The notes: generated by a model from the sequence alone, not told the origin. DNA of 60,038 nucleotides from Streptomyces katrae (GCF_000717655.1 NZ_JNZY01000039.1:1-60038), one strand, 5' to 3'. Shown: positions 1 through 9,043, counted from the first letter of the stretch. Numbers and translations are program-made.

Positions 1-953
1 TCCCCGTCCTCGAGCCGGGCACCCACGACCTCGGTCATCGCCCGCACTTCCGAGCGCTGCGGGCCGAGCGCCTTCTGCCGGTAGAGCATCGTGTACAGCT
101 CGTCGAGGAACGGCGGCGCCAGACCCGCGTAATTCGTGAAGCGCATTTCGTCCAGCAGCTGTGCCCTGACTTCCGCCGGACTTTCGTAGAACTCGTCCAC
201 GAAGGAAGGGAAGAACAACTCGTTCACGAATTTGCTGGTCTGGTACGTCTGCAGGCCGATCGACCGTACGAGCATCGTCACTTGACTTTGCGGCAGGTTC
301 TCGTGCAGCGCGTAGAACATTTCCGCCGCGCTCTGCGCCCCGCCGACCACCACGGCCCGGACCGGCTCGTCCCGGGGAATCTCCGCGATCCGCGTCCGGT
401 ACTGCGCACTGTGAATCAGCCGGTCGTGCGGAAGTCCGGAGAACACCTCCGGTACGCGAGGGTCGCGGCCTCCGCCGACGACGAGGTCCCGGCAGCGGAT
501 CTCGTCCCCGTCCGTCAGCAGCACGCTCCACCCGGAGACGGAGCCGTCCGGCCCGCACACCGGATCCACCTGCGCCGCCCGCGCCCCGTAGCGGATCTCC
601 ACCCGCTCCAGCGACTTCGCGACCCACTGCAGGTAGTCCGAGAACTCCCACCGGAACGGGTGGAACGTCCCCAGGTTCACGAACTCGTCCAACCGCCCCT
701 GCTCGTGCAGGAAATTGAGGAACGTGAACCTGCTCGACGGATTCCGCAACGTCACCAGGTCCTTCAGGAAGGACACCTGGCTCCGCGCCCACGGCATCAA
801 CAGATCACGCTGCCATGTGACGTCCGGACTCTGCTCCAACAGCAGCGTGCCGTCCGCCAATTCGGCCGAACCCGACTCCTCGACGGCCACCGCCAGCGCC
901 AGATTCGCCGGACCCGCGCCGATCGCCAGAACACCGACCTCCCGAACAGTCAC
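1..953 (-). CDS. L-lysine/L-ornithine N-hydroxylase (siderophore type), C-terminus beyond window
   Basis: This is a flavin-dependent N-hydroxylating monooxygenase of the SidA/IucD/PvdA family. These enzymes use FAD, NADPH and O2 to hydroxylate the side-chain amine of ornithine or lysine, the first step to a hydroxamate siderophore. Seen: the FAD motif GAGPANL at residues 12-18, the family segment around SFLKDLVTLRNP (61-72), and the NADPH motif GGAQSAAE at 204-211. The GTG start at 953 has a GAGGGGG ribosome site just upstream. About 317 residues are visible of the usual 430-450, so the gene is cut by the window edge. The MFS pump upstream runs in the same direction, 129 nt away, and is plausibly the siderophore exporter. 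Lysine versus ornithine specificity cannot be decided here. Confidence 0.85.
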   Translation of the reverse strand, partial: MTVREVGVLAIGAGPANLALAVAVEESGSAELADGTLLLEQSPDVTWQRDLLMPWARSQVSFLKDLVTLRNPSSRFTFLNFLHEQGRLDEFVNLGTFHPFRWEFSDYLQWVAKSLERVEIRYGARAAQVDPVCGPDGSVSGWSVLLTDGDEIRCRDLVVGGGRDPRVPEVFSGLPHDRLIHSAQYRTRIAEIPRDEPVRAVVVGGAQSAAEMFYALHENLPQSQVTMLVRSIGLQTYQTSKFVNELFFPSFVDEFYESPAEVRAQLLDEMRFTNYAGLAPPFLDELYTMLYRQKALGPQRSEVRAMTEVVGARLEDG

Positions 954-1016
954 ACTTCCCCCTCGATCGCAGTGATCCCAGTCCCGGACAGGCAGTAGCG
1001 AGGCTAGATTTCTGCC

Positions 1017-1037
1017 GTTCCCGAGAGATAGGGGAAC
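1017..1037. promoter_or_regulatory. Short inverted repeat upstream of the N-hydroxylase
   Basis: Six-base arms GTTCCC and GGGAAC are separated by nine bases, in the gap between the MFS stop and the hydroxylase start. It could be an operator or a weak hairpin. It does not resemble an iron box of the DmdR/IdeR type. Confidence 0.25.
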
Positions 1038-1082
1038 TTGTCCCGTCGACTGGGGAATCTGGGAGGGGGAAGACGGGTCCCG

Positions 1083-2408
1083 TCAAGCGGGAGCGGCGGC
1101 CTGCAGGGCGTCCAGCCGCCGCAGGCCGGCCCGCCGTTGGACGACGGACAGCCCCGCGACCGCCGCTCCGAGCGCCAGCCAGCCCGCCGGCCCGGCCGCC
1201 ATCACCGCGCCGGTCAGCAGCAGCGGCCCGGCGGACTTCTGGATGGACTGGGACATGCCCGCCACCCCCAGGTACGAGGCCCTCGCCTCCGGCGGCGCGA
1301 GGGAGACGGCCAGCTCCCAGGAGCTCACCGAGCGGATCAGCTCGGCCGCGGTGACCAGCACGGCCGCGGCCAGCAGGGTGACCGAGGCGGCCCAGGCCCC
1401 GTGTTCGGGGGTGAGGGCCAGGAGCGTGCAGCACGCGAGCGTCGTCAGCCCGTACAGCCCGACCGCCCGGGCGGCCTGGCGCGGCAGCCGGACCCGCGCC
1501 GACACGGTCAGCTGCAGGGCCACGACGAGGACGGTGTTGATGAAGAGGAAGGCGGGCACCACGGCGTGCGGTGCGTCGGTGTGGTCGACCAGCCACAGCG
1601 GCAGCCCGACGCCCAGGATCGAGTCGTCCAGGCACATCGGGATGTCCAGCAGGACGAACCTGAGGTATCCGCGGTCCCGCCACGGGTTCGCGGCGGCCGC
1701 CGGGCCCGTCGGGGCCGCGTCCCCGGTCCCGTCGGCCACCCGGGCACTCCCGTGGCCGGGGCGGTGGCCGTAGCCGCCCTGCTCCCGCGTGCGCCACACC
1801 AGCACCGCGGCGGCGAGGTACGACAGCGCGTTGCCCAGGATCAGGACGTGGTACGCCTCGCGGGTGCCCACGGCGAGACCGATGGCGGCGATGCCCGCGC
1901 CGATCGCGTAGCCGGCGTTCGCCGCGCTGCGCGACAACGCCTGGTACGTGGCGCGCTGCTCGCCCGCCGCCCGCGTGGCGAAGAGCATCTCCAGCATCTT
2001 GGACCCGCGCTCGCCGAGGGAGGTGACGGCGACCACGAGCAGCAGCACCTCGAAGCGGGTGATCACGAGCATCGCGCAGACCGCCCCGAGGCGCAGCAGG
2101 TGACTGCCGATCAGCAGCGCACGTACGGGGAAGCGGTCGGCCAGGTGGCCGGCCAGCGGGGACCCGGCGATGCCCGCCACACCCGCCGCGCCCAGCAGCA
2201 GGCCCAGCTGCCGGGCCTCCAGTCCGACCACGAAGGTGAAGAAGAGGACGCAGGACGCGGCCCAGACCCCGGTCCCGGTGCGGTCCAGCAGCTGGGCGAA
2301 CAGCATGATGCGGGCGTCCCGGCCGCCGGGCGGGCGGCGCAACTGCGCCAGCAGCCCGGCTCCGTCCTGCCGGTCCTGCCGGTTCTCCGCACCGCGCCGC
2401 CAGATCAT
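1083..2408 (-). CDS. MFS transporter, probable siderophore exporter
   Basis: This is a roughly 441-residue protein of the major facilitator superfamily with about twelve hydrophobic segments, starting near an LFAQLLDRTG region typical of MFS helix 1. MFS pumps next to hydroxamate N-hydroxylases usually export the finished siderophore, and that is the inferred role. The ATG at 2408 is preferred because GGAGG lies six to seven bases upstream; another ATG at 2423 is possible. Two MarR-like palindromes sit just upstream (2436-2455 and 2480-2495), so repression by a MarR-family regulator, not present in the window, is likely. The gene is divergent from the DUF1992 gene. Confidence 0.8.
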   Translation of the reverse strand: MIWRRGAENRQDRQDGAGLLAQLRRPPGGRDARIMLFAQLLDRTGTGVWAASCVLFFTFVVGLEARQLGLLLGAAGVAGIAGSPLAGHLADRFPVRALLIGSHLLRLGAVCAMLVITRFEVLLLVVAVTSLGERGSKMLEMLFATRAAGEQRATYQALSRSAANAGYAIGAGIAAIGLAVGTREAYHVLILGNALSYLAAAVLVWRTREQGGYGHRPGHGSARVADGTGDAAPTGPAAAANPWRDRGYLRFVLLDIPMCLDDSILGVGLPLWLVDHTDAPHAVVPAFLFINTVLVVALQLTVSARVRLPRQAARAVGLYGLTTLACCTLLALTPEHGAWAASVTLLAAAVLVTAAELIRSVSSWELAVSLAPPEARASYLGVAGMSQSIQKSAGPLLLTGAVMAAGPAGWLALGAAVAGLSVVQRRAGLRRLDALQAAAPA

Positions 2409-2435
2409 CCCGGGCCTCCGCATCCCCCGCCGAAA

Positions 2436-2455
2436 GTATCTCGATGTCGAGATAC
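2436..2455. promoter_or_regulatory. MarR-like palindromic operator 1
   Basis: Perfect nine-base arms GTATCTCGA and TCGAGATAC are separated by TG. The site is 28 bp upstream of the MFS start and shares the pattern ATCTYGA-YG-TCRAGAT with the second palindrome. MarR-family dimers commonly bind such sites; the regulator itself is not visible. Confidence 0.6.
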
Positions 2456-2479
2456 CTCGCGGTAGCCTGCCCGAGGTTA

Positions 2480-2495
2480 ATCTTGACGTCAAGAT
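2480..2495. promoter_or_regulatory. MarR-like palindromic operator 2
   Basis: This is a perfect 16-bp palindrome, ATCTTGACGTCAAGAT. Its centre is 42 bp from the centre of operator 1, about four helical turns, so two dimers could sit on the same DNA face and control the MFS gene, the divergent DUF1992 gene, or both. Confidence 0.6.
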
Positions 2496-2580
2496 AATTC
2501 TTGCGGTGGTCGACCACCGCCCCACCGCCTGCCGCCGGCCCGGCGATACGCTGATCGGCAGGGGCTGTCGAGGAGGGAAC

Positions 2581-2982
2581 GTGACCGAGCGCAAGCCACC
2601 GGGCGTCAGTTTCGAGTCCTGGGTGGACCGGCAGATCAGGGAGGCCGCCGAGCGCGGCGAGTTCGAGAAGCTGCCCGGCTACGGCAAGCCGCTGGCCTCG
2701 ATCGACGCCCCGTACGACGAGCTGTGGTGGATCCGGGACAAGATGCACCGCGAGGGGTTCGCCGCCCTGCCGCCGGCGCTCGCCCTGCGCAAAGAGGCCG
2801 AGGACGCCCTGGAGGCGGTCCGGACGGCGCCCTCGGAGCGCCGGGTGCGGGCCGTCCTCGCCGAGATCAACGAGAAGATCCGCGCAGCCCTGCGCAGGCC
2901 GCCGCCGGGGCCGCCCCTCCGGCTGACCGAATTCGACGTCGACGAGGTGCTCAGGACCTGGCGGGAGAGCCGGACCGACTGA
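2581..2982 (+). CDS. DUF1992 (DnaJ-homologue C28-like) domain protein
   Basis: This 133-residue soluble protein matches the DUF1992 / DnaJ-subfamily-C-member-28-like conserved domain. The family start pattern, SFESWVDRQIREAAERGEF followed by LPGYGKPL, is clear at residues 10-40. Family function is unknown. The GTG at 2581 is chosen because GAGGAGG sits directly upstream and the conserved domain begins ten residues later. The open frame continues upstream into the divergent operator region, but that part has no protein-like character. Confidence 0.8.
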   Translation: MTERKPPGVSFESWVDRQIREAAERGEFEKLPGYGKPLASIDAPYDELWWIRDKMHREGFAALPPALALRKEAEDALEAVRTAPSERRVRAVLAEINEKIRAALRRPPPGPPLRLTEFDVDEVLRTWRESRTD

Positions 2983-3041
2983 CGGCGCGCCCGGACGGCA
3001 CACGCGGCTCTCCCGGCTGCGGACCACCGACAGTGCTACAA

Positions 3042-5741
3042 ATGGTTCGTGACCCATCCTTGCAACCCGTGCCGGGGACGTCGGTGCGGTCACTGAGCAA
3101 AAAGCGCCCGCGCAGCGTCGCCCGACAGGTATTCGTCCTCCAGGTGGCGATCGTGGTGCTGCTCGCTGCCGGTGCGGTACTGGCGCTCGTACTCCAGTCG
3201 CGGCACGACGTCGACCGCGAGGCCCGCTCCCGCTCGGTGGCGGTCGCGCAGACGTTCGCCCATGCGCTCGGGCTGCGCGAGGCGCTCCGTTCCCCCGATC
3301 CCTCCAAGATCCTCCAGCCGCTCACCGAGGTGACGCGCAAGGATGCCGGAGTGGACTTCATCGTCGTGATGAACGACCAGGGCATCCGCTACACCCATCC
3401 GCTCCCCGACCGGATCGGAAAACAGTTCGTGGGCACCATCGCGCCCTCACTGGCAGGGCAGGTGTACACCGAGAGCGTGGAGGGTCCCCTGGGCCAGGAG
3501 ATCCAGGCCGTGGTCCCCGTCTTCGTCGATCCCTACAAGGACGGCGGCCCGGTCGTGGCGCTGGTGTCGGCAGGCCTCACGGTGAAGAACGTCACCGGTG
3601 TGGCCGGCCGGCAACTCCCCGTCATCCTCGGCACCAGCGCGGCGGCCCTCGCCCTGGCCACCGCCGGCGCGGCCCTGATCAGCCGGCGCCTGAACCGGCA
3701 GACCCGCGGGCTCGGCCCGCTCGAGATGACCCGCATGTACGAGCACCACGACGCGGTGCTGCACTCCGTGCGCGAGGGGGTGCTGATCACCGACGGCGGC
3801 GGCCGCCTCCTCCTCGCCAACGACGAGGCGAAACGGCTGCTGCGGCTCCCGCCCGACGCGGAGGGCCAGCACATCCGGGAGCTGTCCGGGCTCGACCGGC
3901 AGATGGCCGACCTCCTGCTGTCCGGCCGGGTGGCCACCGACGAGGTGCACGAGGCCGGGGACCGGCTGCTCGTCATCAACCAGCGCCCGACCCGGCCCCG
4001 CGGCAGGCCCGAGGGCACGGCCGTCACCATCCGGGACTCCACCGAGATGCAGTTGCTCAGCACCCGGGCCGAGGCGGCCCGCAAACGGCTCAGGCTGCTC
4101 TACGACGCGGGCGTCGGCGTCGGCACCACCCTCGACGTGGAGCGGACGGCCCAGGAGCTCGCAGACGTCGCCGTACCCCGGTTCGCGGACTTCGTCACGG
4201 TCGACCTGGCCGAGCCCGTGCTCCTCGGCGACGAGCCCACCGCCGTCACGGCCGACCTGCGCCGCACCGGGGTCAGCGGCATCCGGGACGACGTACCGCT
4301 GTACCCGAAGGGCAGGCTGATCGACTTCGTGCCCTCGACGCCGCAGGCGCGCGGGCTCAGCAGCGGCCGCGCCGAGATGGTGACCGATCTGGCCGACGCT
4401 CCGGGCTGGCACGCCCAGGACCCGCCCCGGGCCCGGGCCATCGTCGAGTTCGGCGTCCATTCCCTGATCACCGCCCCCCTCAAGGCGCGCGGCGTCATCC
4501 TCGGGCTGGTCAACTTCTGGCGCTCCGAGAAGGAGCCCTTCGACGAGGAGGACCTGTCGCTGGCGGAGGAACTCGTCGCCCGGGCCGGGGTCACCATCGA
4601 CAACGCGCGCCGCTACACCCGCGAGCACGCCCTGGCCGTGGCCCTCCAGCGCAGCCTCCTGCCGCGCGATCTGCCCGAGCAGAGCGCCGTGGAGGTCTCG
4701 CACTACTACCTGCCCGCGCAGTCCGGGGTGGGCGGCGACTGGTTCGACGTGATCCCGCTCCCGGGCAGCCGCGTCGCCCTCGTCGTCGGCGACGTCGTCG
4801 GGCACGGTCTGCACGCCGCCGCGGCCATGGGCCGGCTGCGTACGGCCGTACTGAACTTCTCGTCCCTGGACCTGCCGCCCGACGAGCTCCTCGCCCGCCT
4901 CGACGACCTCGTCCAGTACATCGACCAGAGCGTGGAGGGCGGCGGCGGCGAAGGCGGGCTGATCGGAGCCACCTGCCTGTACGCCGTGTACGACGCGGTG
5001 ACCCAGCGCTGCACGGTGGCCCGGGCCGGCCACATGCCGCCGGCGGTGGTGCGCCCGGACGGCACGGTGGAGATCCCGGAGCTGCCCGCGGGGGCGCCGC
5101 TGGGGCTCGGCGGGTTCCCCTTCGAGTCGGCGGAGCTGGACCTGAGCGAGGGCACCCAGCTGGTGCTGTACACCGACGGGCTGATCGAGGAGCGCACCCG
5201 CGACATCGACGAGGGCCTCGCGCTGCTGCGTTCGGCCCTGGCCCACGCCGACCGCAAGCCCGAGGAGACCTGCCGGGCGGTCCTCGCGGAGCTGCTGCCG
5301 GTGCGCCCGCGCGACGACGTGGCCCTGCTGGTCGCGCGGACGTCGGCGCTGCCGGCGGACCGCATCGCCGAATGGGACGTGCCGTTCGAGCCGAGCGCGG
5401 TCGGGGCCATGCGGGCCGTCGCCGTGGAGAAGCTGGAGGAGTGGGGCCTGTCGGAGCTCGCCTTCGGGACGGAGCTGGTGCTGAGCGAGCTCATCACCAA
5501 CGCGATCCGGCACGGCGCCGAGCCGGTCCGCGTACGGCTCCTGCACGACCGGGTGCTGACCTGCGAGGTCTTCGACGGCAGCAGCAGTTCGCCGCGGCTG
5601 CACTACGCGAAGACCACGGACGAGGGGGGCCGCGGCCTCTTCCTGGTGGCCCAGATCAGCCGCCGGTGGGGGGCCAGGTACACCCCGGAGGGCAAGGTCA
5701 TCTGGTCCGAGCAGCCGCTGCCGGAACCCGAGGAGACCTGA
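3042..5741 (+). CDS. Membrane sensor PAS-GAF-SpoIIE phosphatase with C-terminal anti-sigma-type kinase domain
   Basis: This is an 899-residue PP2C-type (SpoIIE) phosphatase. It probably dephosphorylates an anti-anti-sigma factor in a partner-switching pathway. Domain order: a transmembrane helix near residues 30-52, an extracytoplasmic Cache-like sensor (about 55-185), a second helix near 190-212, PAS (about 230-330), GAF (about 375-530), SpoIIE phosphatase (about 545-765, with GGDWFDVIPL and GDVVGHG metal-site motifs), and an HATPase_c_2 RsbW-like domain to the end (LSELITNAIRHG). Kinase and phosphatase in one chain is common in Streptomyces. The ATG at 3042 has a poor ribosome site; a GTG at 3084 preceded by GGGGA is an equally good start. 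No target anti-sigma factor lies nearby. Confidence 0.85.
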   Translation: MVRDPSLQPVPGTSVRSLSKKRPRSVARQVFVLQVAIVVLLAAGAVLALVLQSRHDVDREARSRSVAVAQTFAHALGLREALRSPDPSKILQPLTEVTRKDAGVDFIVVMNDQGIRYTHPLPDRIGKQFVGTIAPSLAGQVYTESVEGPLGQEIQAVVPVFVDPYKDGGPVVALVSAGLTVKNVTGVAGRQLPVILGTSAAALALATAGAALISRRLNRQTRGLGPLEMTRMYEHHDAVLHSVREGVLITDGGGRLLLANDEAKRLLRLPPDAEGQHIRELSGLDRQMADLLLSGRVATDEVHEAGDRLLVINQRPTRPRGRPEGTAVTIRDSTEMQLLSTRAEAARKRLRLLYDAGVGVGTTLDVERTAQELADVAVPRFADFVTVDLAEPVLLGDEPTAVTADLRRTGVSGIRDDVPLYPKGRLIDFVPSTPQARGLSSGRAEMVTDLADAPGWHAQDPPRARAIVEFGVHSLITAPLKARGVILGLVNFWRSEKEPFDEEDLSLAEELVARAGVTIDNARRYTREHALAVALQRSLLPRDLPEQSAVEVSHYYLPAQSGVGGDWFDVIPLPGSRVALVVGDVVGHGLHAAAAMGRLRTAVLNFSSLDLPPDELLARLDDLVQYIDQSVEGGGGEGGLIGATCLYAVYDAVTQRCTVARAGHMPPAVVRPDGTVEIPELPAGAPLGLGGFPFESAELDLSEGTQLVLYTDGLIEERTRDIDEGLALLRSALAHADRKPEETCRAVLAELLPVRPRDDVALLVARTSALPADRIAEWDVPFEPSAVGAMRAVAVEKLEEWGLSELAFGTELVLSELITNAIRHGAEPVRVRLLHDRVLTCEVFDGSSSSPRLHYAKTTDEGGRGLFLVAQISRRWGARYTPEGKVIWSEQPLPEPEET

Positions 5742-5780
5742 CCCCCGGCCGGTCGTCGGGCGGTCCGCGAGGTGCGTGCC

Positions 5781-6524
5781 TCAGCGGATCCGGCGCACCC
5801 GCTGGGTGGTGAGCTCGTACCGGGCGCCGACCACGGCCAGCTTCCCGGCCGTGACCCGGGCGGCCAGATCGGGTTCCGCCGCCAGCCGGGAGCGTACGAG
5901 CCGTACGTTCTCGGTGACCGCCGCATCGACGCGGGCCTCCCGGCGCAGGCTGCGGTCGACGGCCGGACGGATCTGCTGGGCCAGGTAGCGCAGGTGTCCG
6001 GGCAGTTGCTGTAGCCCCTCGGCGGCGCGGACCGCGGCGGTCACGGCCCCGCAGGACTGGTGCCCGAGCACCACGACCAGCGGGATCGCCAGCTCCACGA
6101 CCCCGAACGCGATGCTTCCGAGCACCGCGTCGTCGAGGACCTCGCCGGCCGACCGTACGGTCATCAGATCGCCGAGCCCCTGGTCGAAGACCAGCTCCGG
6201 CGGGACGCGGGAGTCCACGCAGCCCAGGATGACGGCGAACGGATGCTGTCCCCCGACCAGCGCCTGCCGTACGGTCCGGGTGGCGTCGGGATGCGCCTCG
6301 TGGAACGTCCGCCAGCGGACGTTGCCGGCCGACAGCTCGCGCAGCGCCGCCTCGGGCGTGGCGGGCCGCGGGCCGTGCAGACCGGTACGGGCGCTGGGCG
6401 CCGTGGAGCCGTCCCCGGACGCCAGCCCGGCGCACAGGGCCACGGCACCGGTCAGGGCGCCCCGCACGAGTCCGCGCCGCCCGGGGATGCCCTCGGCCCG
6501 GTGGCGCTCGGCAAGGACGCTCAT
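5781..6524 (-). CDS. Exported beta-class carbonic anhydrase
   Basis: This 247-residue beta-carbonic anhydrase interconverts CO2 and bicarbonate. The zinc ligands are visible as the CVDSR motif and the downstream GHQSCGAV motif (Cys, Asp, His, Cys). The N-terminus has an arginine pair followed by a hydrophobic stretch ending near residue 40, which resembles a Tat or Sec signal peptide, so the enzyme probably acts outside the membrane. It is convergent with the phosphatase gene, 39 nt apart. Confidence 0.85.
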   Translation of the reverse strand: MSVLAERHRAEGIPGRRGLVRGALTGAVALCAGLASGDGSTAPSARTGLHGPRPATPEAALRELSAGNVRWRTFHEAHPDATRTVRQALVGGQHPFAVILGCVDSRVPPELVFDQGLGDLMTVRSAGEVLDDAVLGSIAFGVVELAIPLVVVLGHQSCGAVTAAVRAAEGLQQLPGHLRYLAQQIRPAVDRSLRREARVDAAVTENVRLVRSRLAAEPDLAARVTAGKLAVVGARYELTTQRVRRIR

Positions 6525-6748
6525 GCGGGCCCAAGATAGGGCCCTGCGGGGCCGGGGGCCGGAGGCAGGCCCGCCCTTGGGGAACTCTTGGGCAAACAGC
6601 GAGGCCGCCAGTCGTCCGCGCCCTGGATCGCAACGGAGAAGAAGGTGCCGTTCGTGCCGGCGATCACGCGGTCAAAGGCCGGGGGGATGCGGTTCGTGGC
6701 GCCGCAGCCGGGGTCGTGGTCGGTCCGGGGACTTCTGCCCACGGCCGG
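6525..6748. other. Intergenic region with a possible gene fragment
   Basis: Both strands contain a short protein-like stretch in 6600-6745, with GC-rich third positions in both frames, but there is no start, ribosome site or recognisable domain. I could not assign it; it may be the remnant of a lost gene. Confidence 0.25.
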
Positions 6749-7945
6749 TCACCAGGGCCCGGCGGGCTGCTGGCCGCGGTCGAAGTACGCCACCAGGTCC
6801 GGGTCGAGCGGCGGTACCCGGCGGGGCGTGCCGCCGGCGCGCAGGGATTCGGTCGCCAGGCAGCCCACCGCGACCGCCATGCGGGCCGCGACCGGCGAGG
6901 TGTCCGTGGCTCCCCCGTGGCGTACGAAGCGCAGGAACTCGTCGATCAGGAGCGGATCGGCGCCGCCGTGCCCGCCCGCGGCCGCCGCGTCCGGGAGGGT
7001 GTGGGAGGCGTCCGGCTCGGCCCGGTACCCGGAGCGCCGGGCGTTCCACACCCGGACCTCGCCGCCGGGGCCGTCGCCGAAGTTCTCCAGGCGCCCGGCA
7101 TCCCCGATGACGGTGTAGTTGCGCCAGTAGTCGGGGCTGAAATGGCACTGCTGGTAGGCGGCGAGCACGCCGTTGGCGAGGCGGAGGTTGAGCAGCGAGA
7201 CGTCCTCGACGTCGATGACCGGGTTGAGGCCGCGCTGGGTGTGCGGGGGCCAGTGGCCGTCTTCCGTGTACCAGTCGTCGCCCTTGGGTTCGCCGGGCGC
7301 GCGGCGGTGCGGGTTGTCCCCGTAGACCATCAGGTCGCCCATCGCCTGGACGTCGTCGGTGTAGGCGCCGGCCAGCCAGTGCAGGACGTCGATGTCGTGC
7401 GCGGCCTTCTGGAGCAGCAGGCCGGTGGTGTACCGGCGCTCGGCGTGCCAGTCCTTGAAGTACCAGTCGCCGCCGTAGCCCACGAAGTGCCGGACCCAGA
7501 CCGTCCTGACCCGGCCGATCTCGCCGGCCGCGATCAACGCGCGCATCGTCCGCACCACGGGCATGTGCCGCATGTTGTGCCCGACGTACAGGCGGGTGCC
7601 CGTCTCGCGGGCGGTGCGCAGGATCTCGTCGCAGCGGTCCACCGAGATGTCGAGCGGCTTCTCGACGAATACGGGCTTGCGGGCGACGAGTGCCTGGCAG
7701 GCCAGGCCGGCGTGGGTGTGGTCGGGGGTCAGCACGAGGACGGCGTCGACCTCGGGGTCCTCGATCACCGCCCGGTGGCCGGCGGTGACGTACGCGCCCG
7801 GGAAGGCGGCGGCGGCATCCGCCCGGGCCCGCGGATCGGGGTCCGCGACGGCGGTGACCGCCGACCCGCGGCCGGGCCGGTGCGCCGTGCGCGCAATGCT
7901 GCCGCGCAGCCCGAATCCGAGGACGCCGATACGAAGGTCAGTCAT
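6749..7945 (-). CDS. Gfo/Idh/MocA family NAD(P)-dependent oxidoreductase
   Basis: This 398-residue dehydrogenase has an N-terminal Rossmann fold, GVLGFGLRGS at residues 6-15, and the family motif VEKPLDIS near residue 90 that carries the catalytic-site lysine. Members usually oxidise sugar or inositol hydroxyls; the substrate here is unknown. The ATG at 7945 is chosen over an upstream extension because the Rossmann strand starts at residue 3 and GGGAG lies nine bases upstream. It is divergent from the small lipoprotein gene and apparently monocistronic. Confidence 0.85.
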   Translation of the reverse strand: MTDLRIGVLGFGLRGSIARTAHRPGRGSAVTAVADPDPRARADAAAAFPGAYVTAGHRAVIEDPEVDAVLVLTPDHTHAGLACQALVARKPVFVEKPLDISVDRCDEILRTARETGTRLYVGHNMRHMPVVRTMRALIAAGEIGRVRTVWVRHFVGYGGDWYFKDWHAERRYTTGLLLQKAAHDIDVLHWLAGAYTDDVQAMGDLMVYGDNPHRRAPGEPKGDDWYTEDGHWPPHTQRGLNPVIDVEDVSLLNLRLANGVLAAYQQCHFSPDYWRNYTVIGDAGRLENFGDGPGGEVRVWNARRSGYRAEPDASHTLPDAAAAGGHGGADPLLIDEFLRFVRHGGATDTSPVAARMAVAVGCLATESLRAGGTPRRVPPLDPDLVAYFDRGQQPAGPW

Positions 7946-8068
7946 GGCCGACTCCCTTCCCGTCCCGGCCGCGTTCATCCGCCCGGCGGAGCACCGGATG
8001 CCGCCCGTGCCCCGCCGGGGCAGGCTGTGGGCAAGGCCAGCCACCACCGCACAGACGAGGACCGCGCC

Positions 8069-8419
8069 ATGTCCCACAGCCGGCGTATCGGCGTCATCAC
8101 CGCGGCCGCAGCACTACTGCTGACCGCCACCGCCTGCTCGGGCCTGGGCCGGAGCACCGTCGGCATGCTCACCTTCCGCGGCCACGACTCGCCGGTCGAG
8201 CTGAGCTACTCCAACACGTCGGTGAACGGATGCCACAAGATCGCCCTCCCGAGGGGCGCCACCCACGTCGAGAACAACACCCTCGTCGACGTCGTCCTGT
8301 ACCGGACGGAGGACTGCAAGAAGCTCGACGGCGGCGACGGCATCTACGTGGCGACCACGCTCTCGAACGTGACGGCCCCGGTCAGCCTCCCCTGGCGCAG
8401 CTTCAGCGTCATCCACTGA
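8069..8419 (+). CDS. Small secreted lipoprotein, function unknown
   Basis: The 116-residue product has a basic N-terminus, a hydrophobic stretch and a lipobox ending LTATAC, so it should be lipidated and anchored outside the membrane. The mature part contains two further cysteines (near residues 58 and 86) that could form a disulfide. No known domain is recognised. A GAGGA ribosome site precedes the ATG. It is convergent with the isochorismatase-like gene, 12 nt apart. Confidence 0.75.
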   Translation: MSHSRRIGVITAAAALLLTATACSGLGRSTVGMLTFRGHDSPVELSYSNTSVNGCHKIALPRGATHVENNTLVDVVLYRTEDCKKLDGGDGIYVATTLSNVTAPVSLPWRSFSVIH

Positions 8420-8431
8420 CCCGCGCGGCCG

Positions 8432-9043
8432 TCACGGCGTCAGGGCTGCGACCGTGGGTGCCACCGTTGCGAAGAGGTCGGCGATCGTGGTGAGGCTCGC
8501 CGACTGGAGGGTGGTGGCCGGGATCAGCGTGCCGTCGGGCGCCGTGAGCGTGCGCGTCGCGGTGGCCTCGGCCACGACGGTCGGGCGGTAGCCCAGGTTG
8601 AAGGCGCCCTCGGCGGTGAAGGTGACGCACATGTGGGTCATGAACCCGGCGATCACCAGGTCCGGTCCGGCGCCGAGCCCCCGCAGGGTCTTCTCCAGCT
8701 CGGTGGCGTGGAAGGCGTTCGGGAACTGCTTGACCACGACCGGTTCCCCGTCGAGCGGCGCGACCTCGGCGCTGATGGCGCCGATCTCGGCCCCGATGTC
8801 GTACGGGGTCCCCTCGCCGCCGTCGTTGACGACGTGTACGACCGGCGCTCCGGCGGCCCGGCCCGCGGCCAGCAGACGCGCGCCCGCTGCCAGGGCCTGC
8901 TGCGCGCCTTCCAGGGCCATCACACCGGTCAGGTAGGTGTTCTGGAAGTCGACCATGATCAGGGTGGACTCGGCCAGGCGGGGCAGCGTGCCCGGCAGGC
9001 CGATGACATCGCGCAGGGTGGCGGACGCGGTGGATGCAGACAT
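8432..9043 (-). CDS. Isochorismatase-family cysteine hydrolase
   Basis: This is a 203-residue cysteine hydrolase of the isochorismatase/nicotinamidase superfamily. The catalytic triad is visible: Asp in VDFQNTYL, Lys in VVKQFPNAFHAT and Cys in FMTHMCV. The substrate, an amide or isochorismate-like ether, is unknown. The gene lies 86 nt downstream of the GlxA-type regulator on the same strand and may be cotranscribed with it or controlled by it. Confidence 0.85.
   Translation of the reverse strand: MSASTASATLRDVIGLPGTLPRLAESTLIMVDFQNTYLTGVMALEGAQQALAAGARLLAAGRAAGAPVVHVVNDGGEGTPYDIGAEIGAISAEVAPLDGEPVVVKQFPNAFHATELEKTLRGLGAGPDLVIAGFMTHMCVTFTAEGAFNLGYRPTVVAEATATRTLTAPDGTLIPATTLQSASLTTIADLFATVAPTVAALTP

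Noticed and set aside
985..1037. Iron box (DmdR/IdeR type) upstream of the N-hydroxylase
   Set aside because: No sequence close to the 19-bp iron-box dyad was found; only a short unrelated inverted repeat is present.
805..3093. Long minus-strand open frame of about 760 codons
   Set aside because: It is a shadow in high-GC DNA: composition is Arg/Gly/Pro/Ala-rich with no domain, and it overlaps the MFS, DUF1992 and hydroxylase genes, which have clear families.
6600..6745. Short protein-like stretch between carbonic anhydrase and oxidoreductase genes
   Set aside because: Both strands look equally coding, with no start, ribosome site or recognisable family, so no gene is called.
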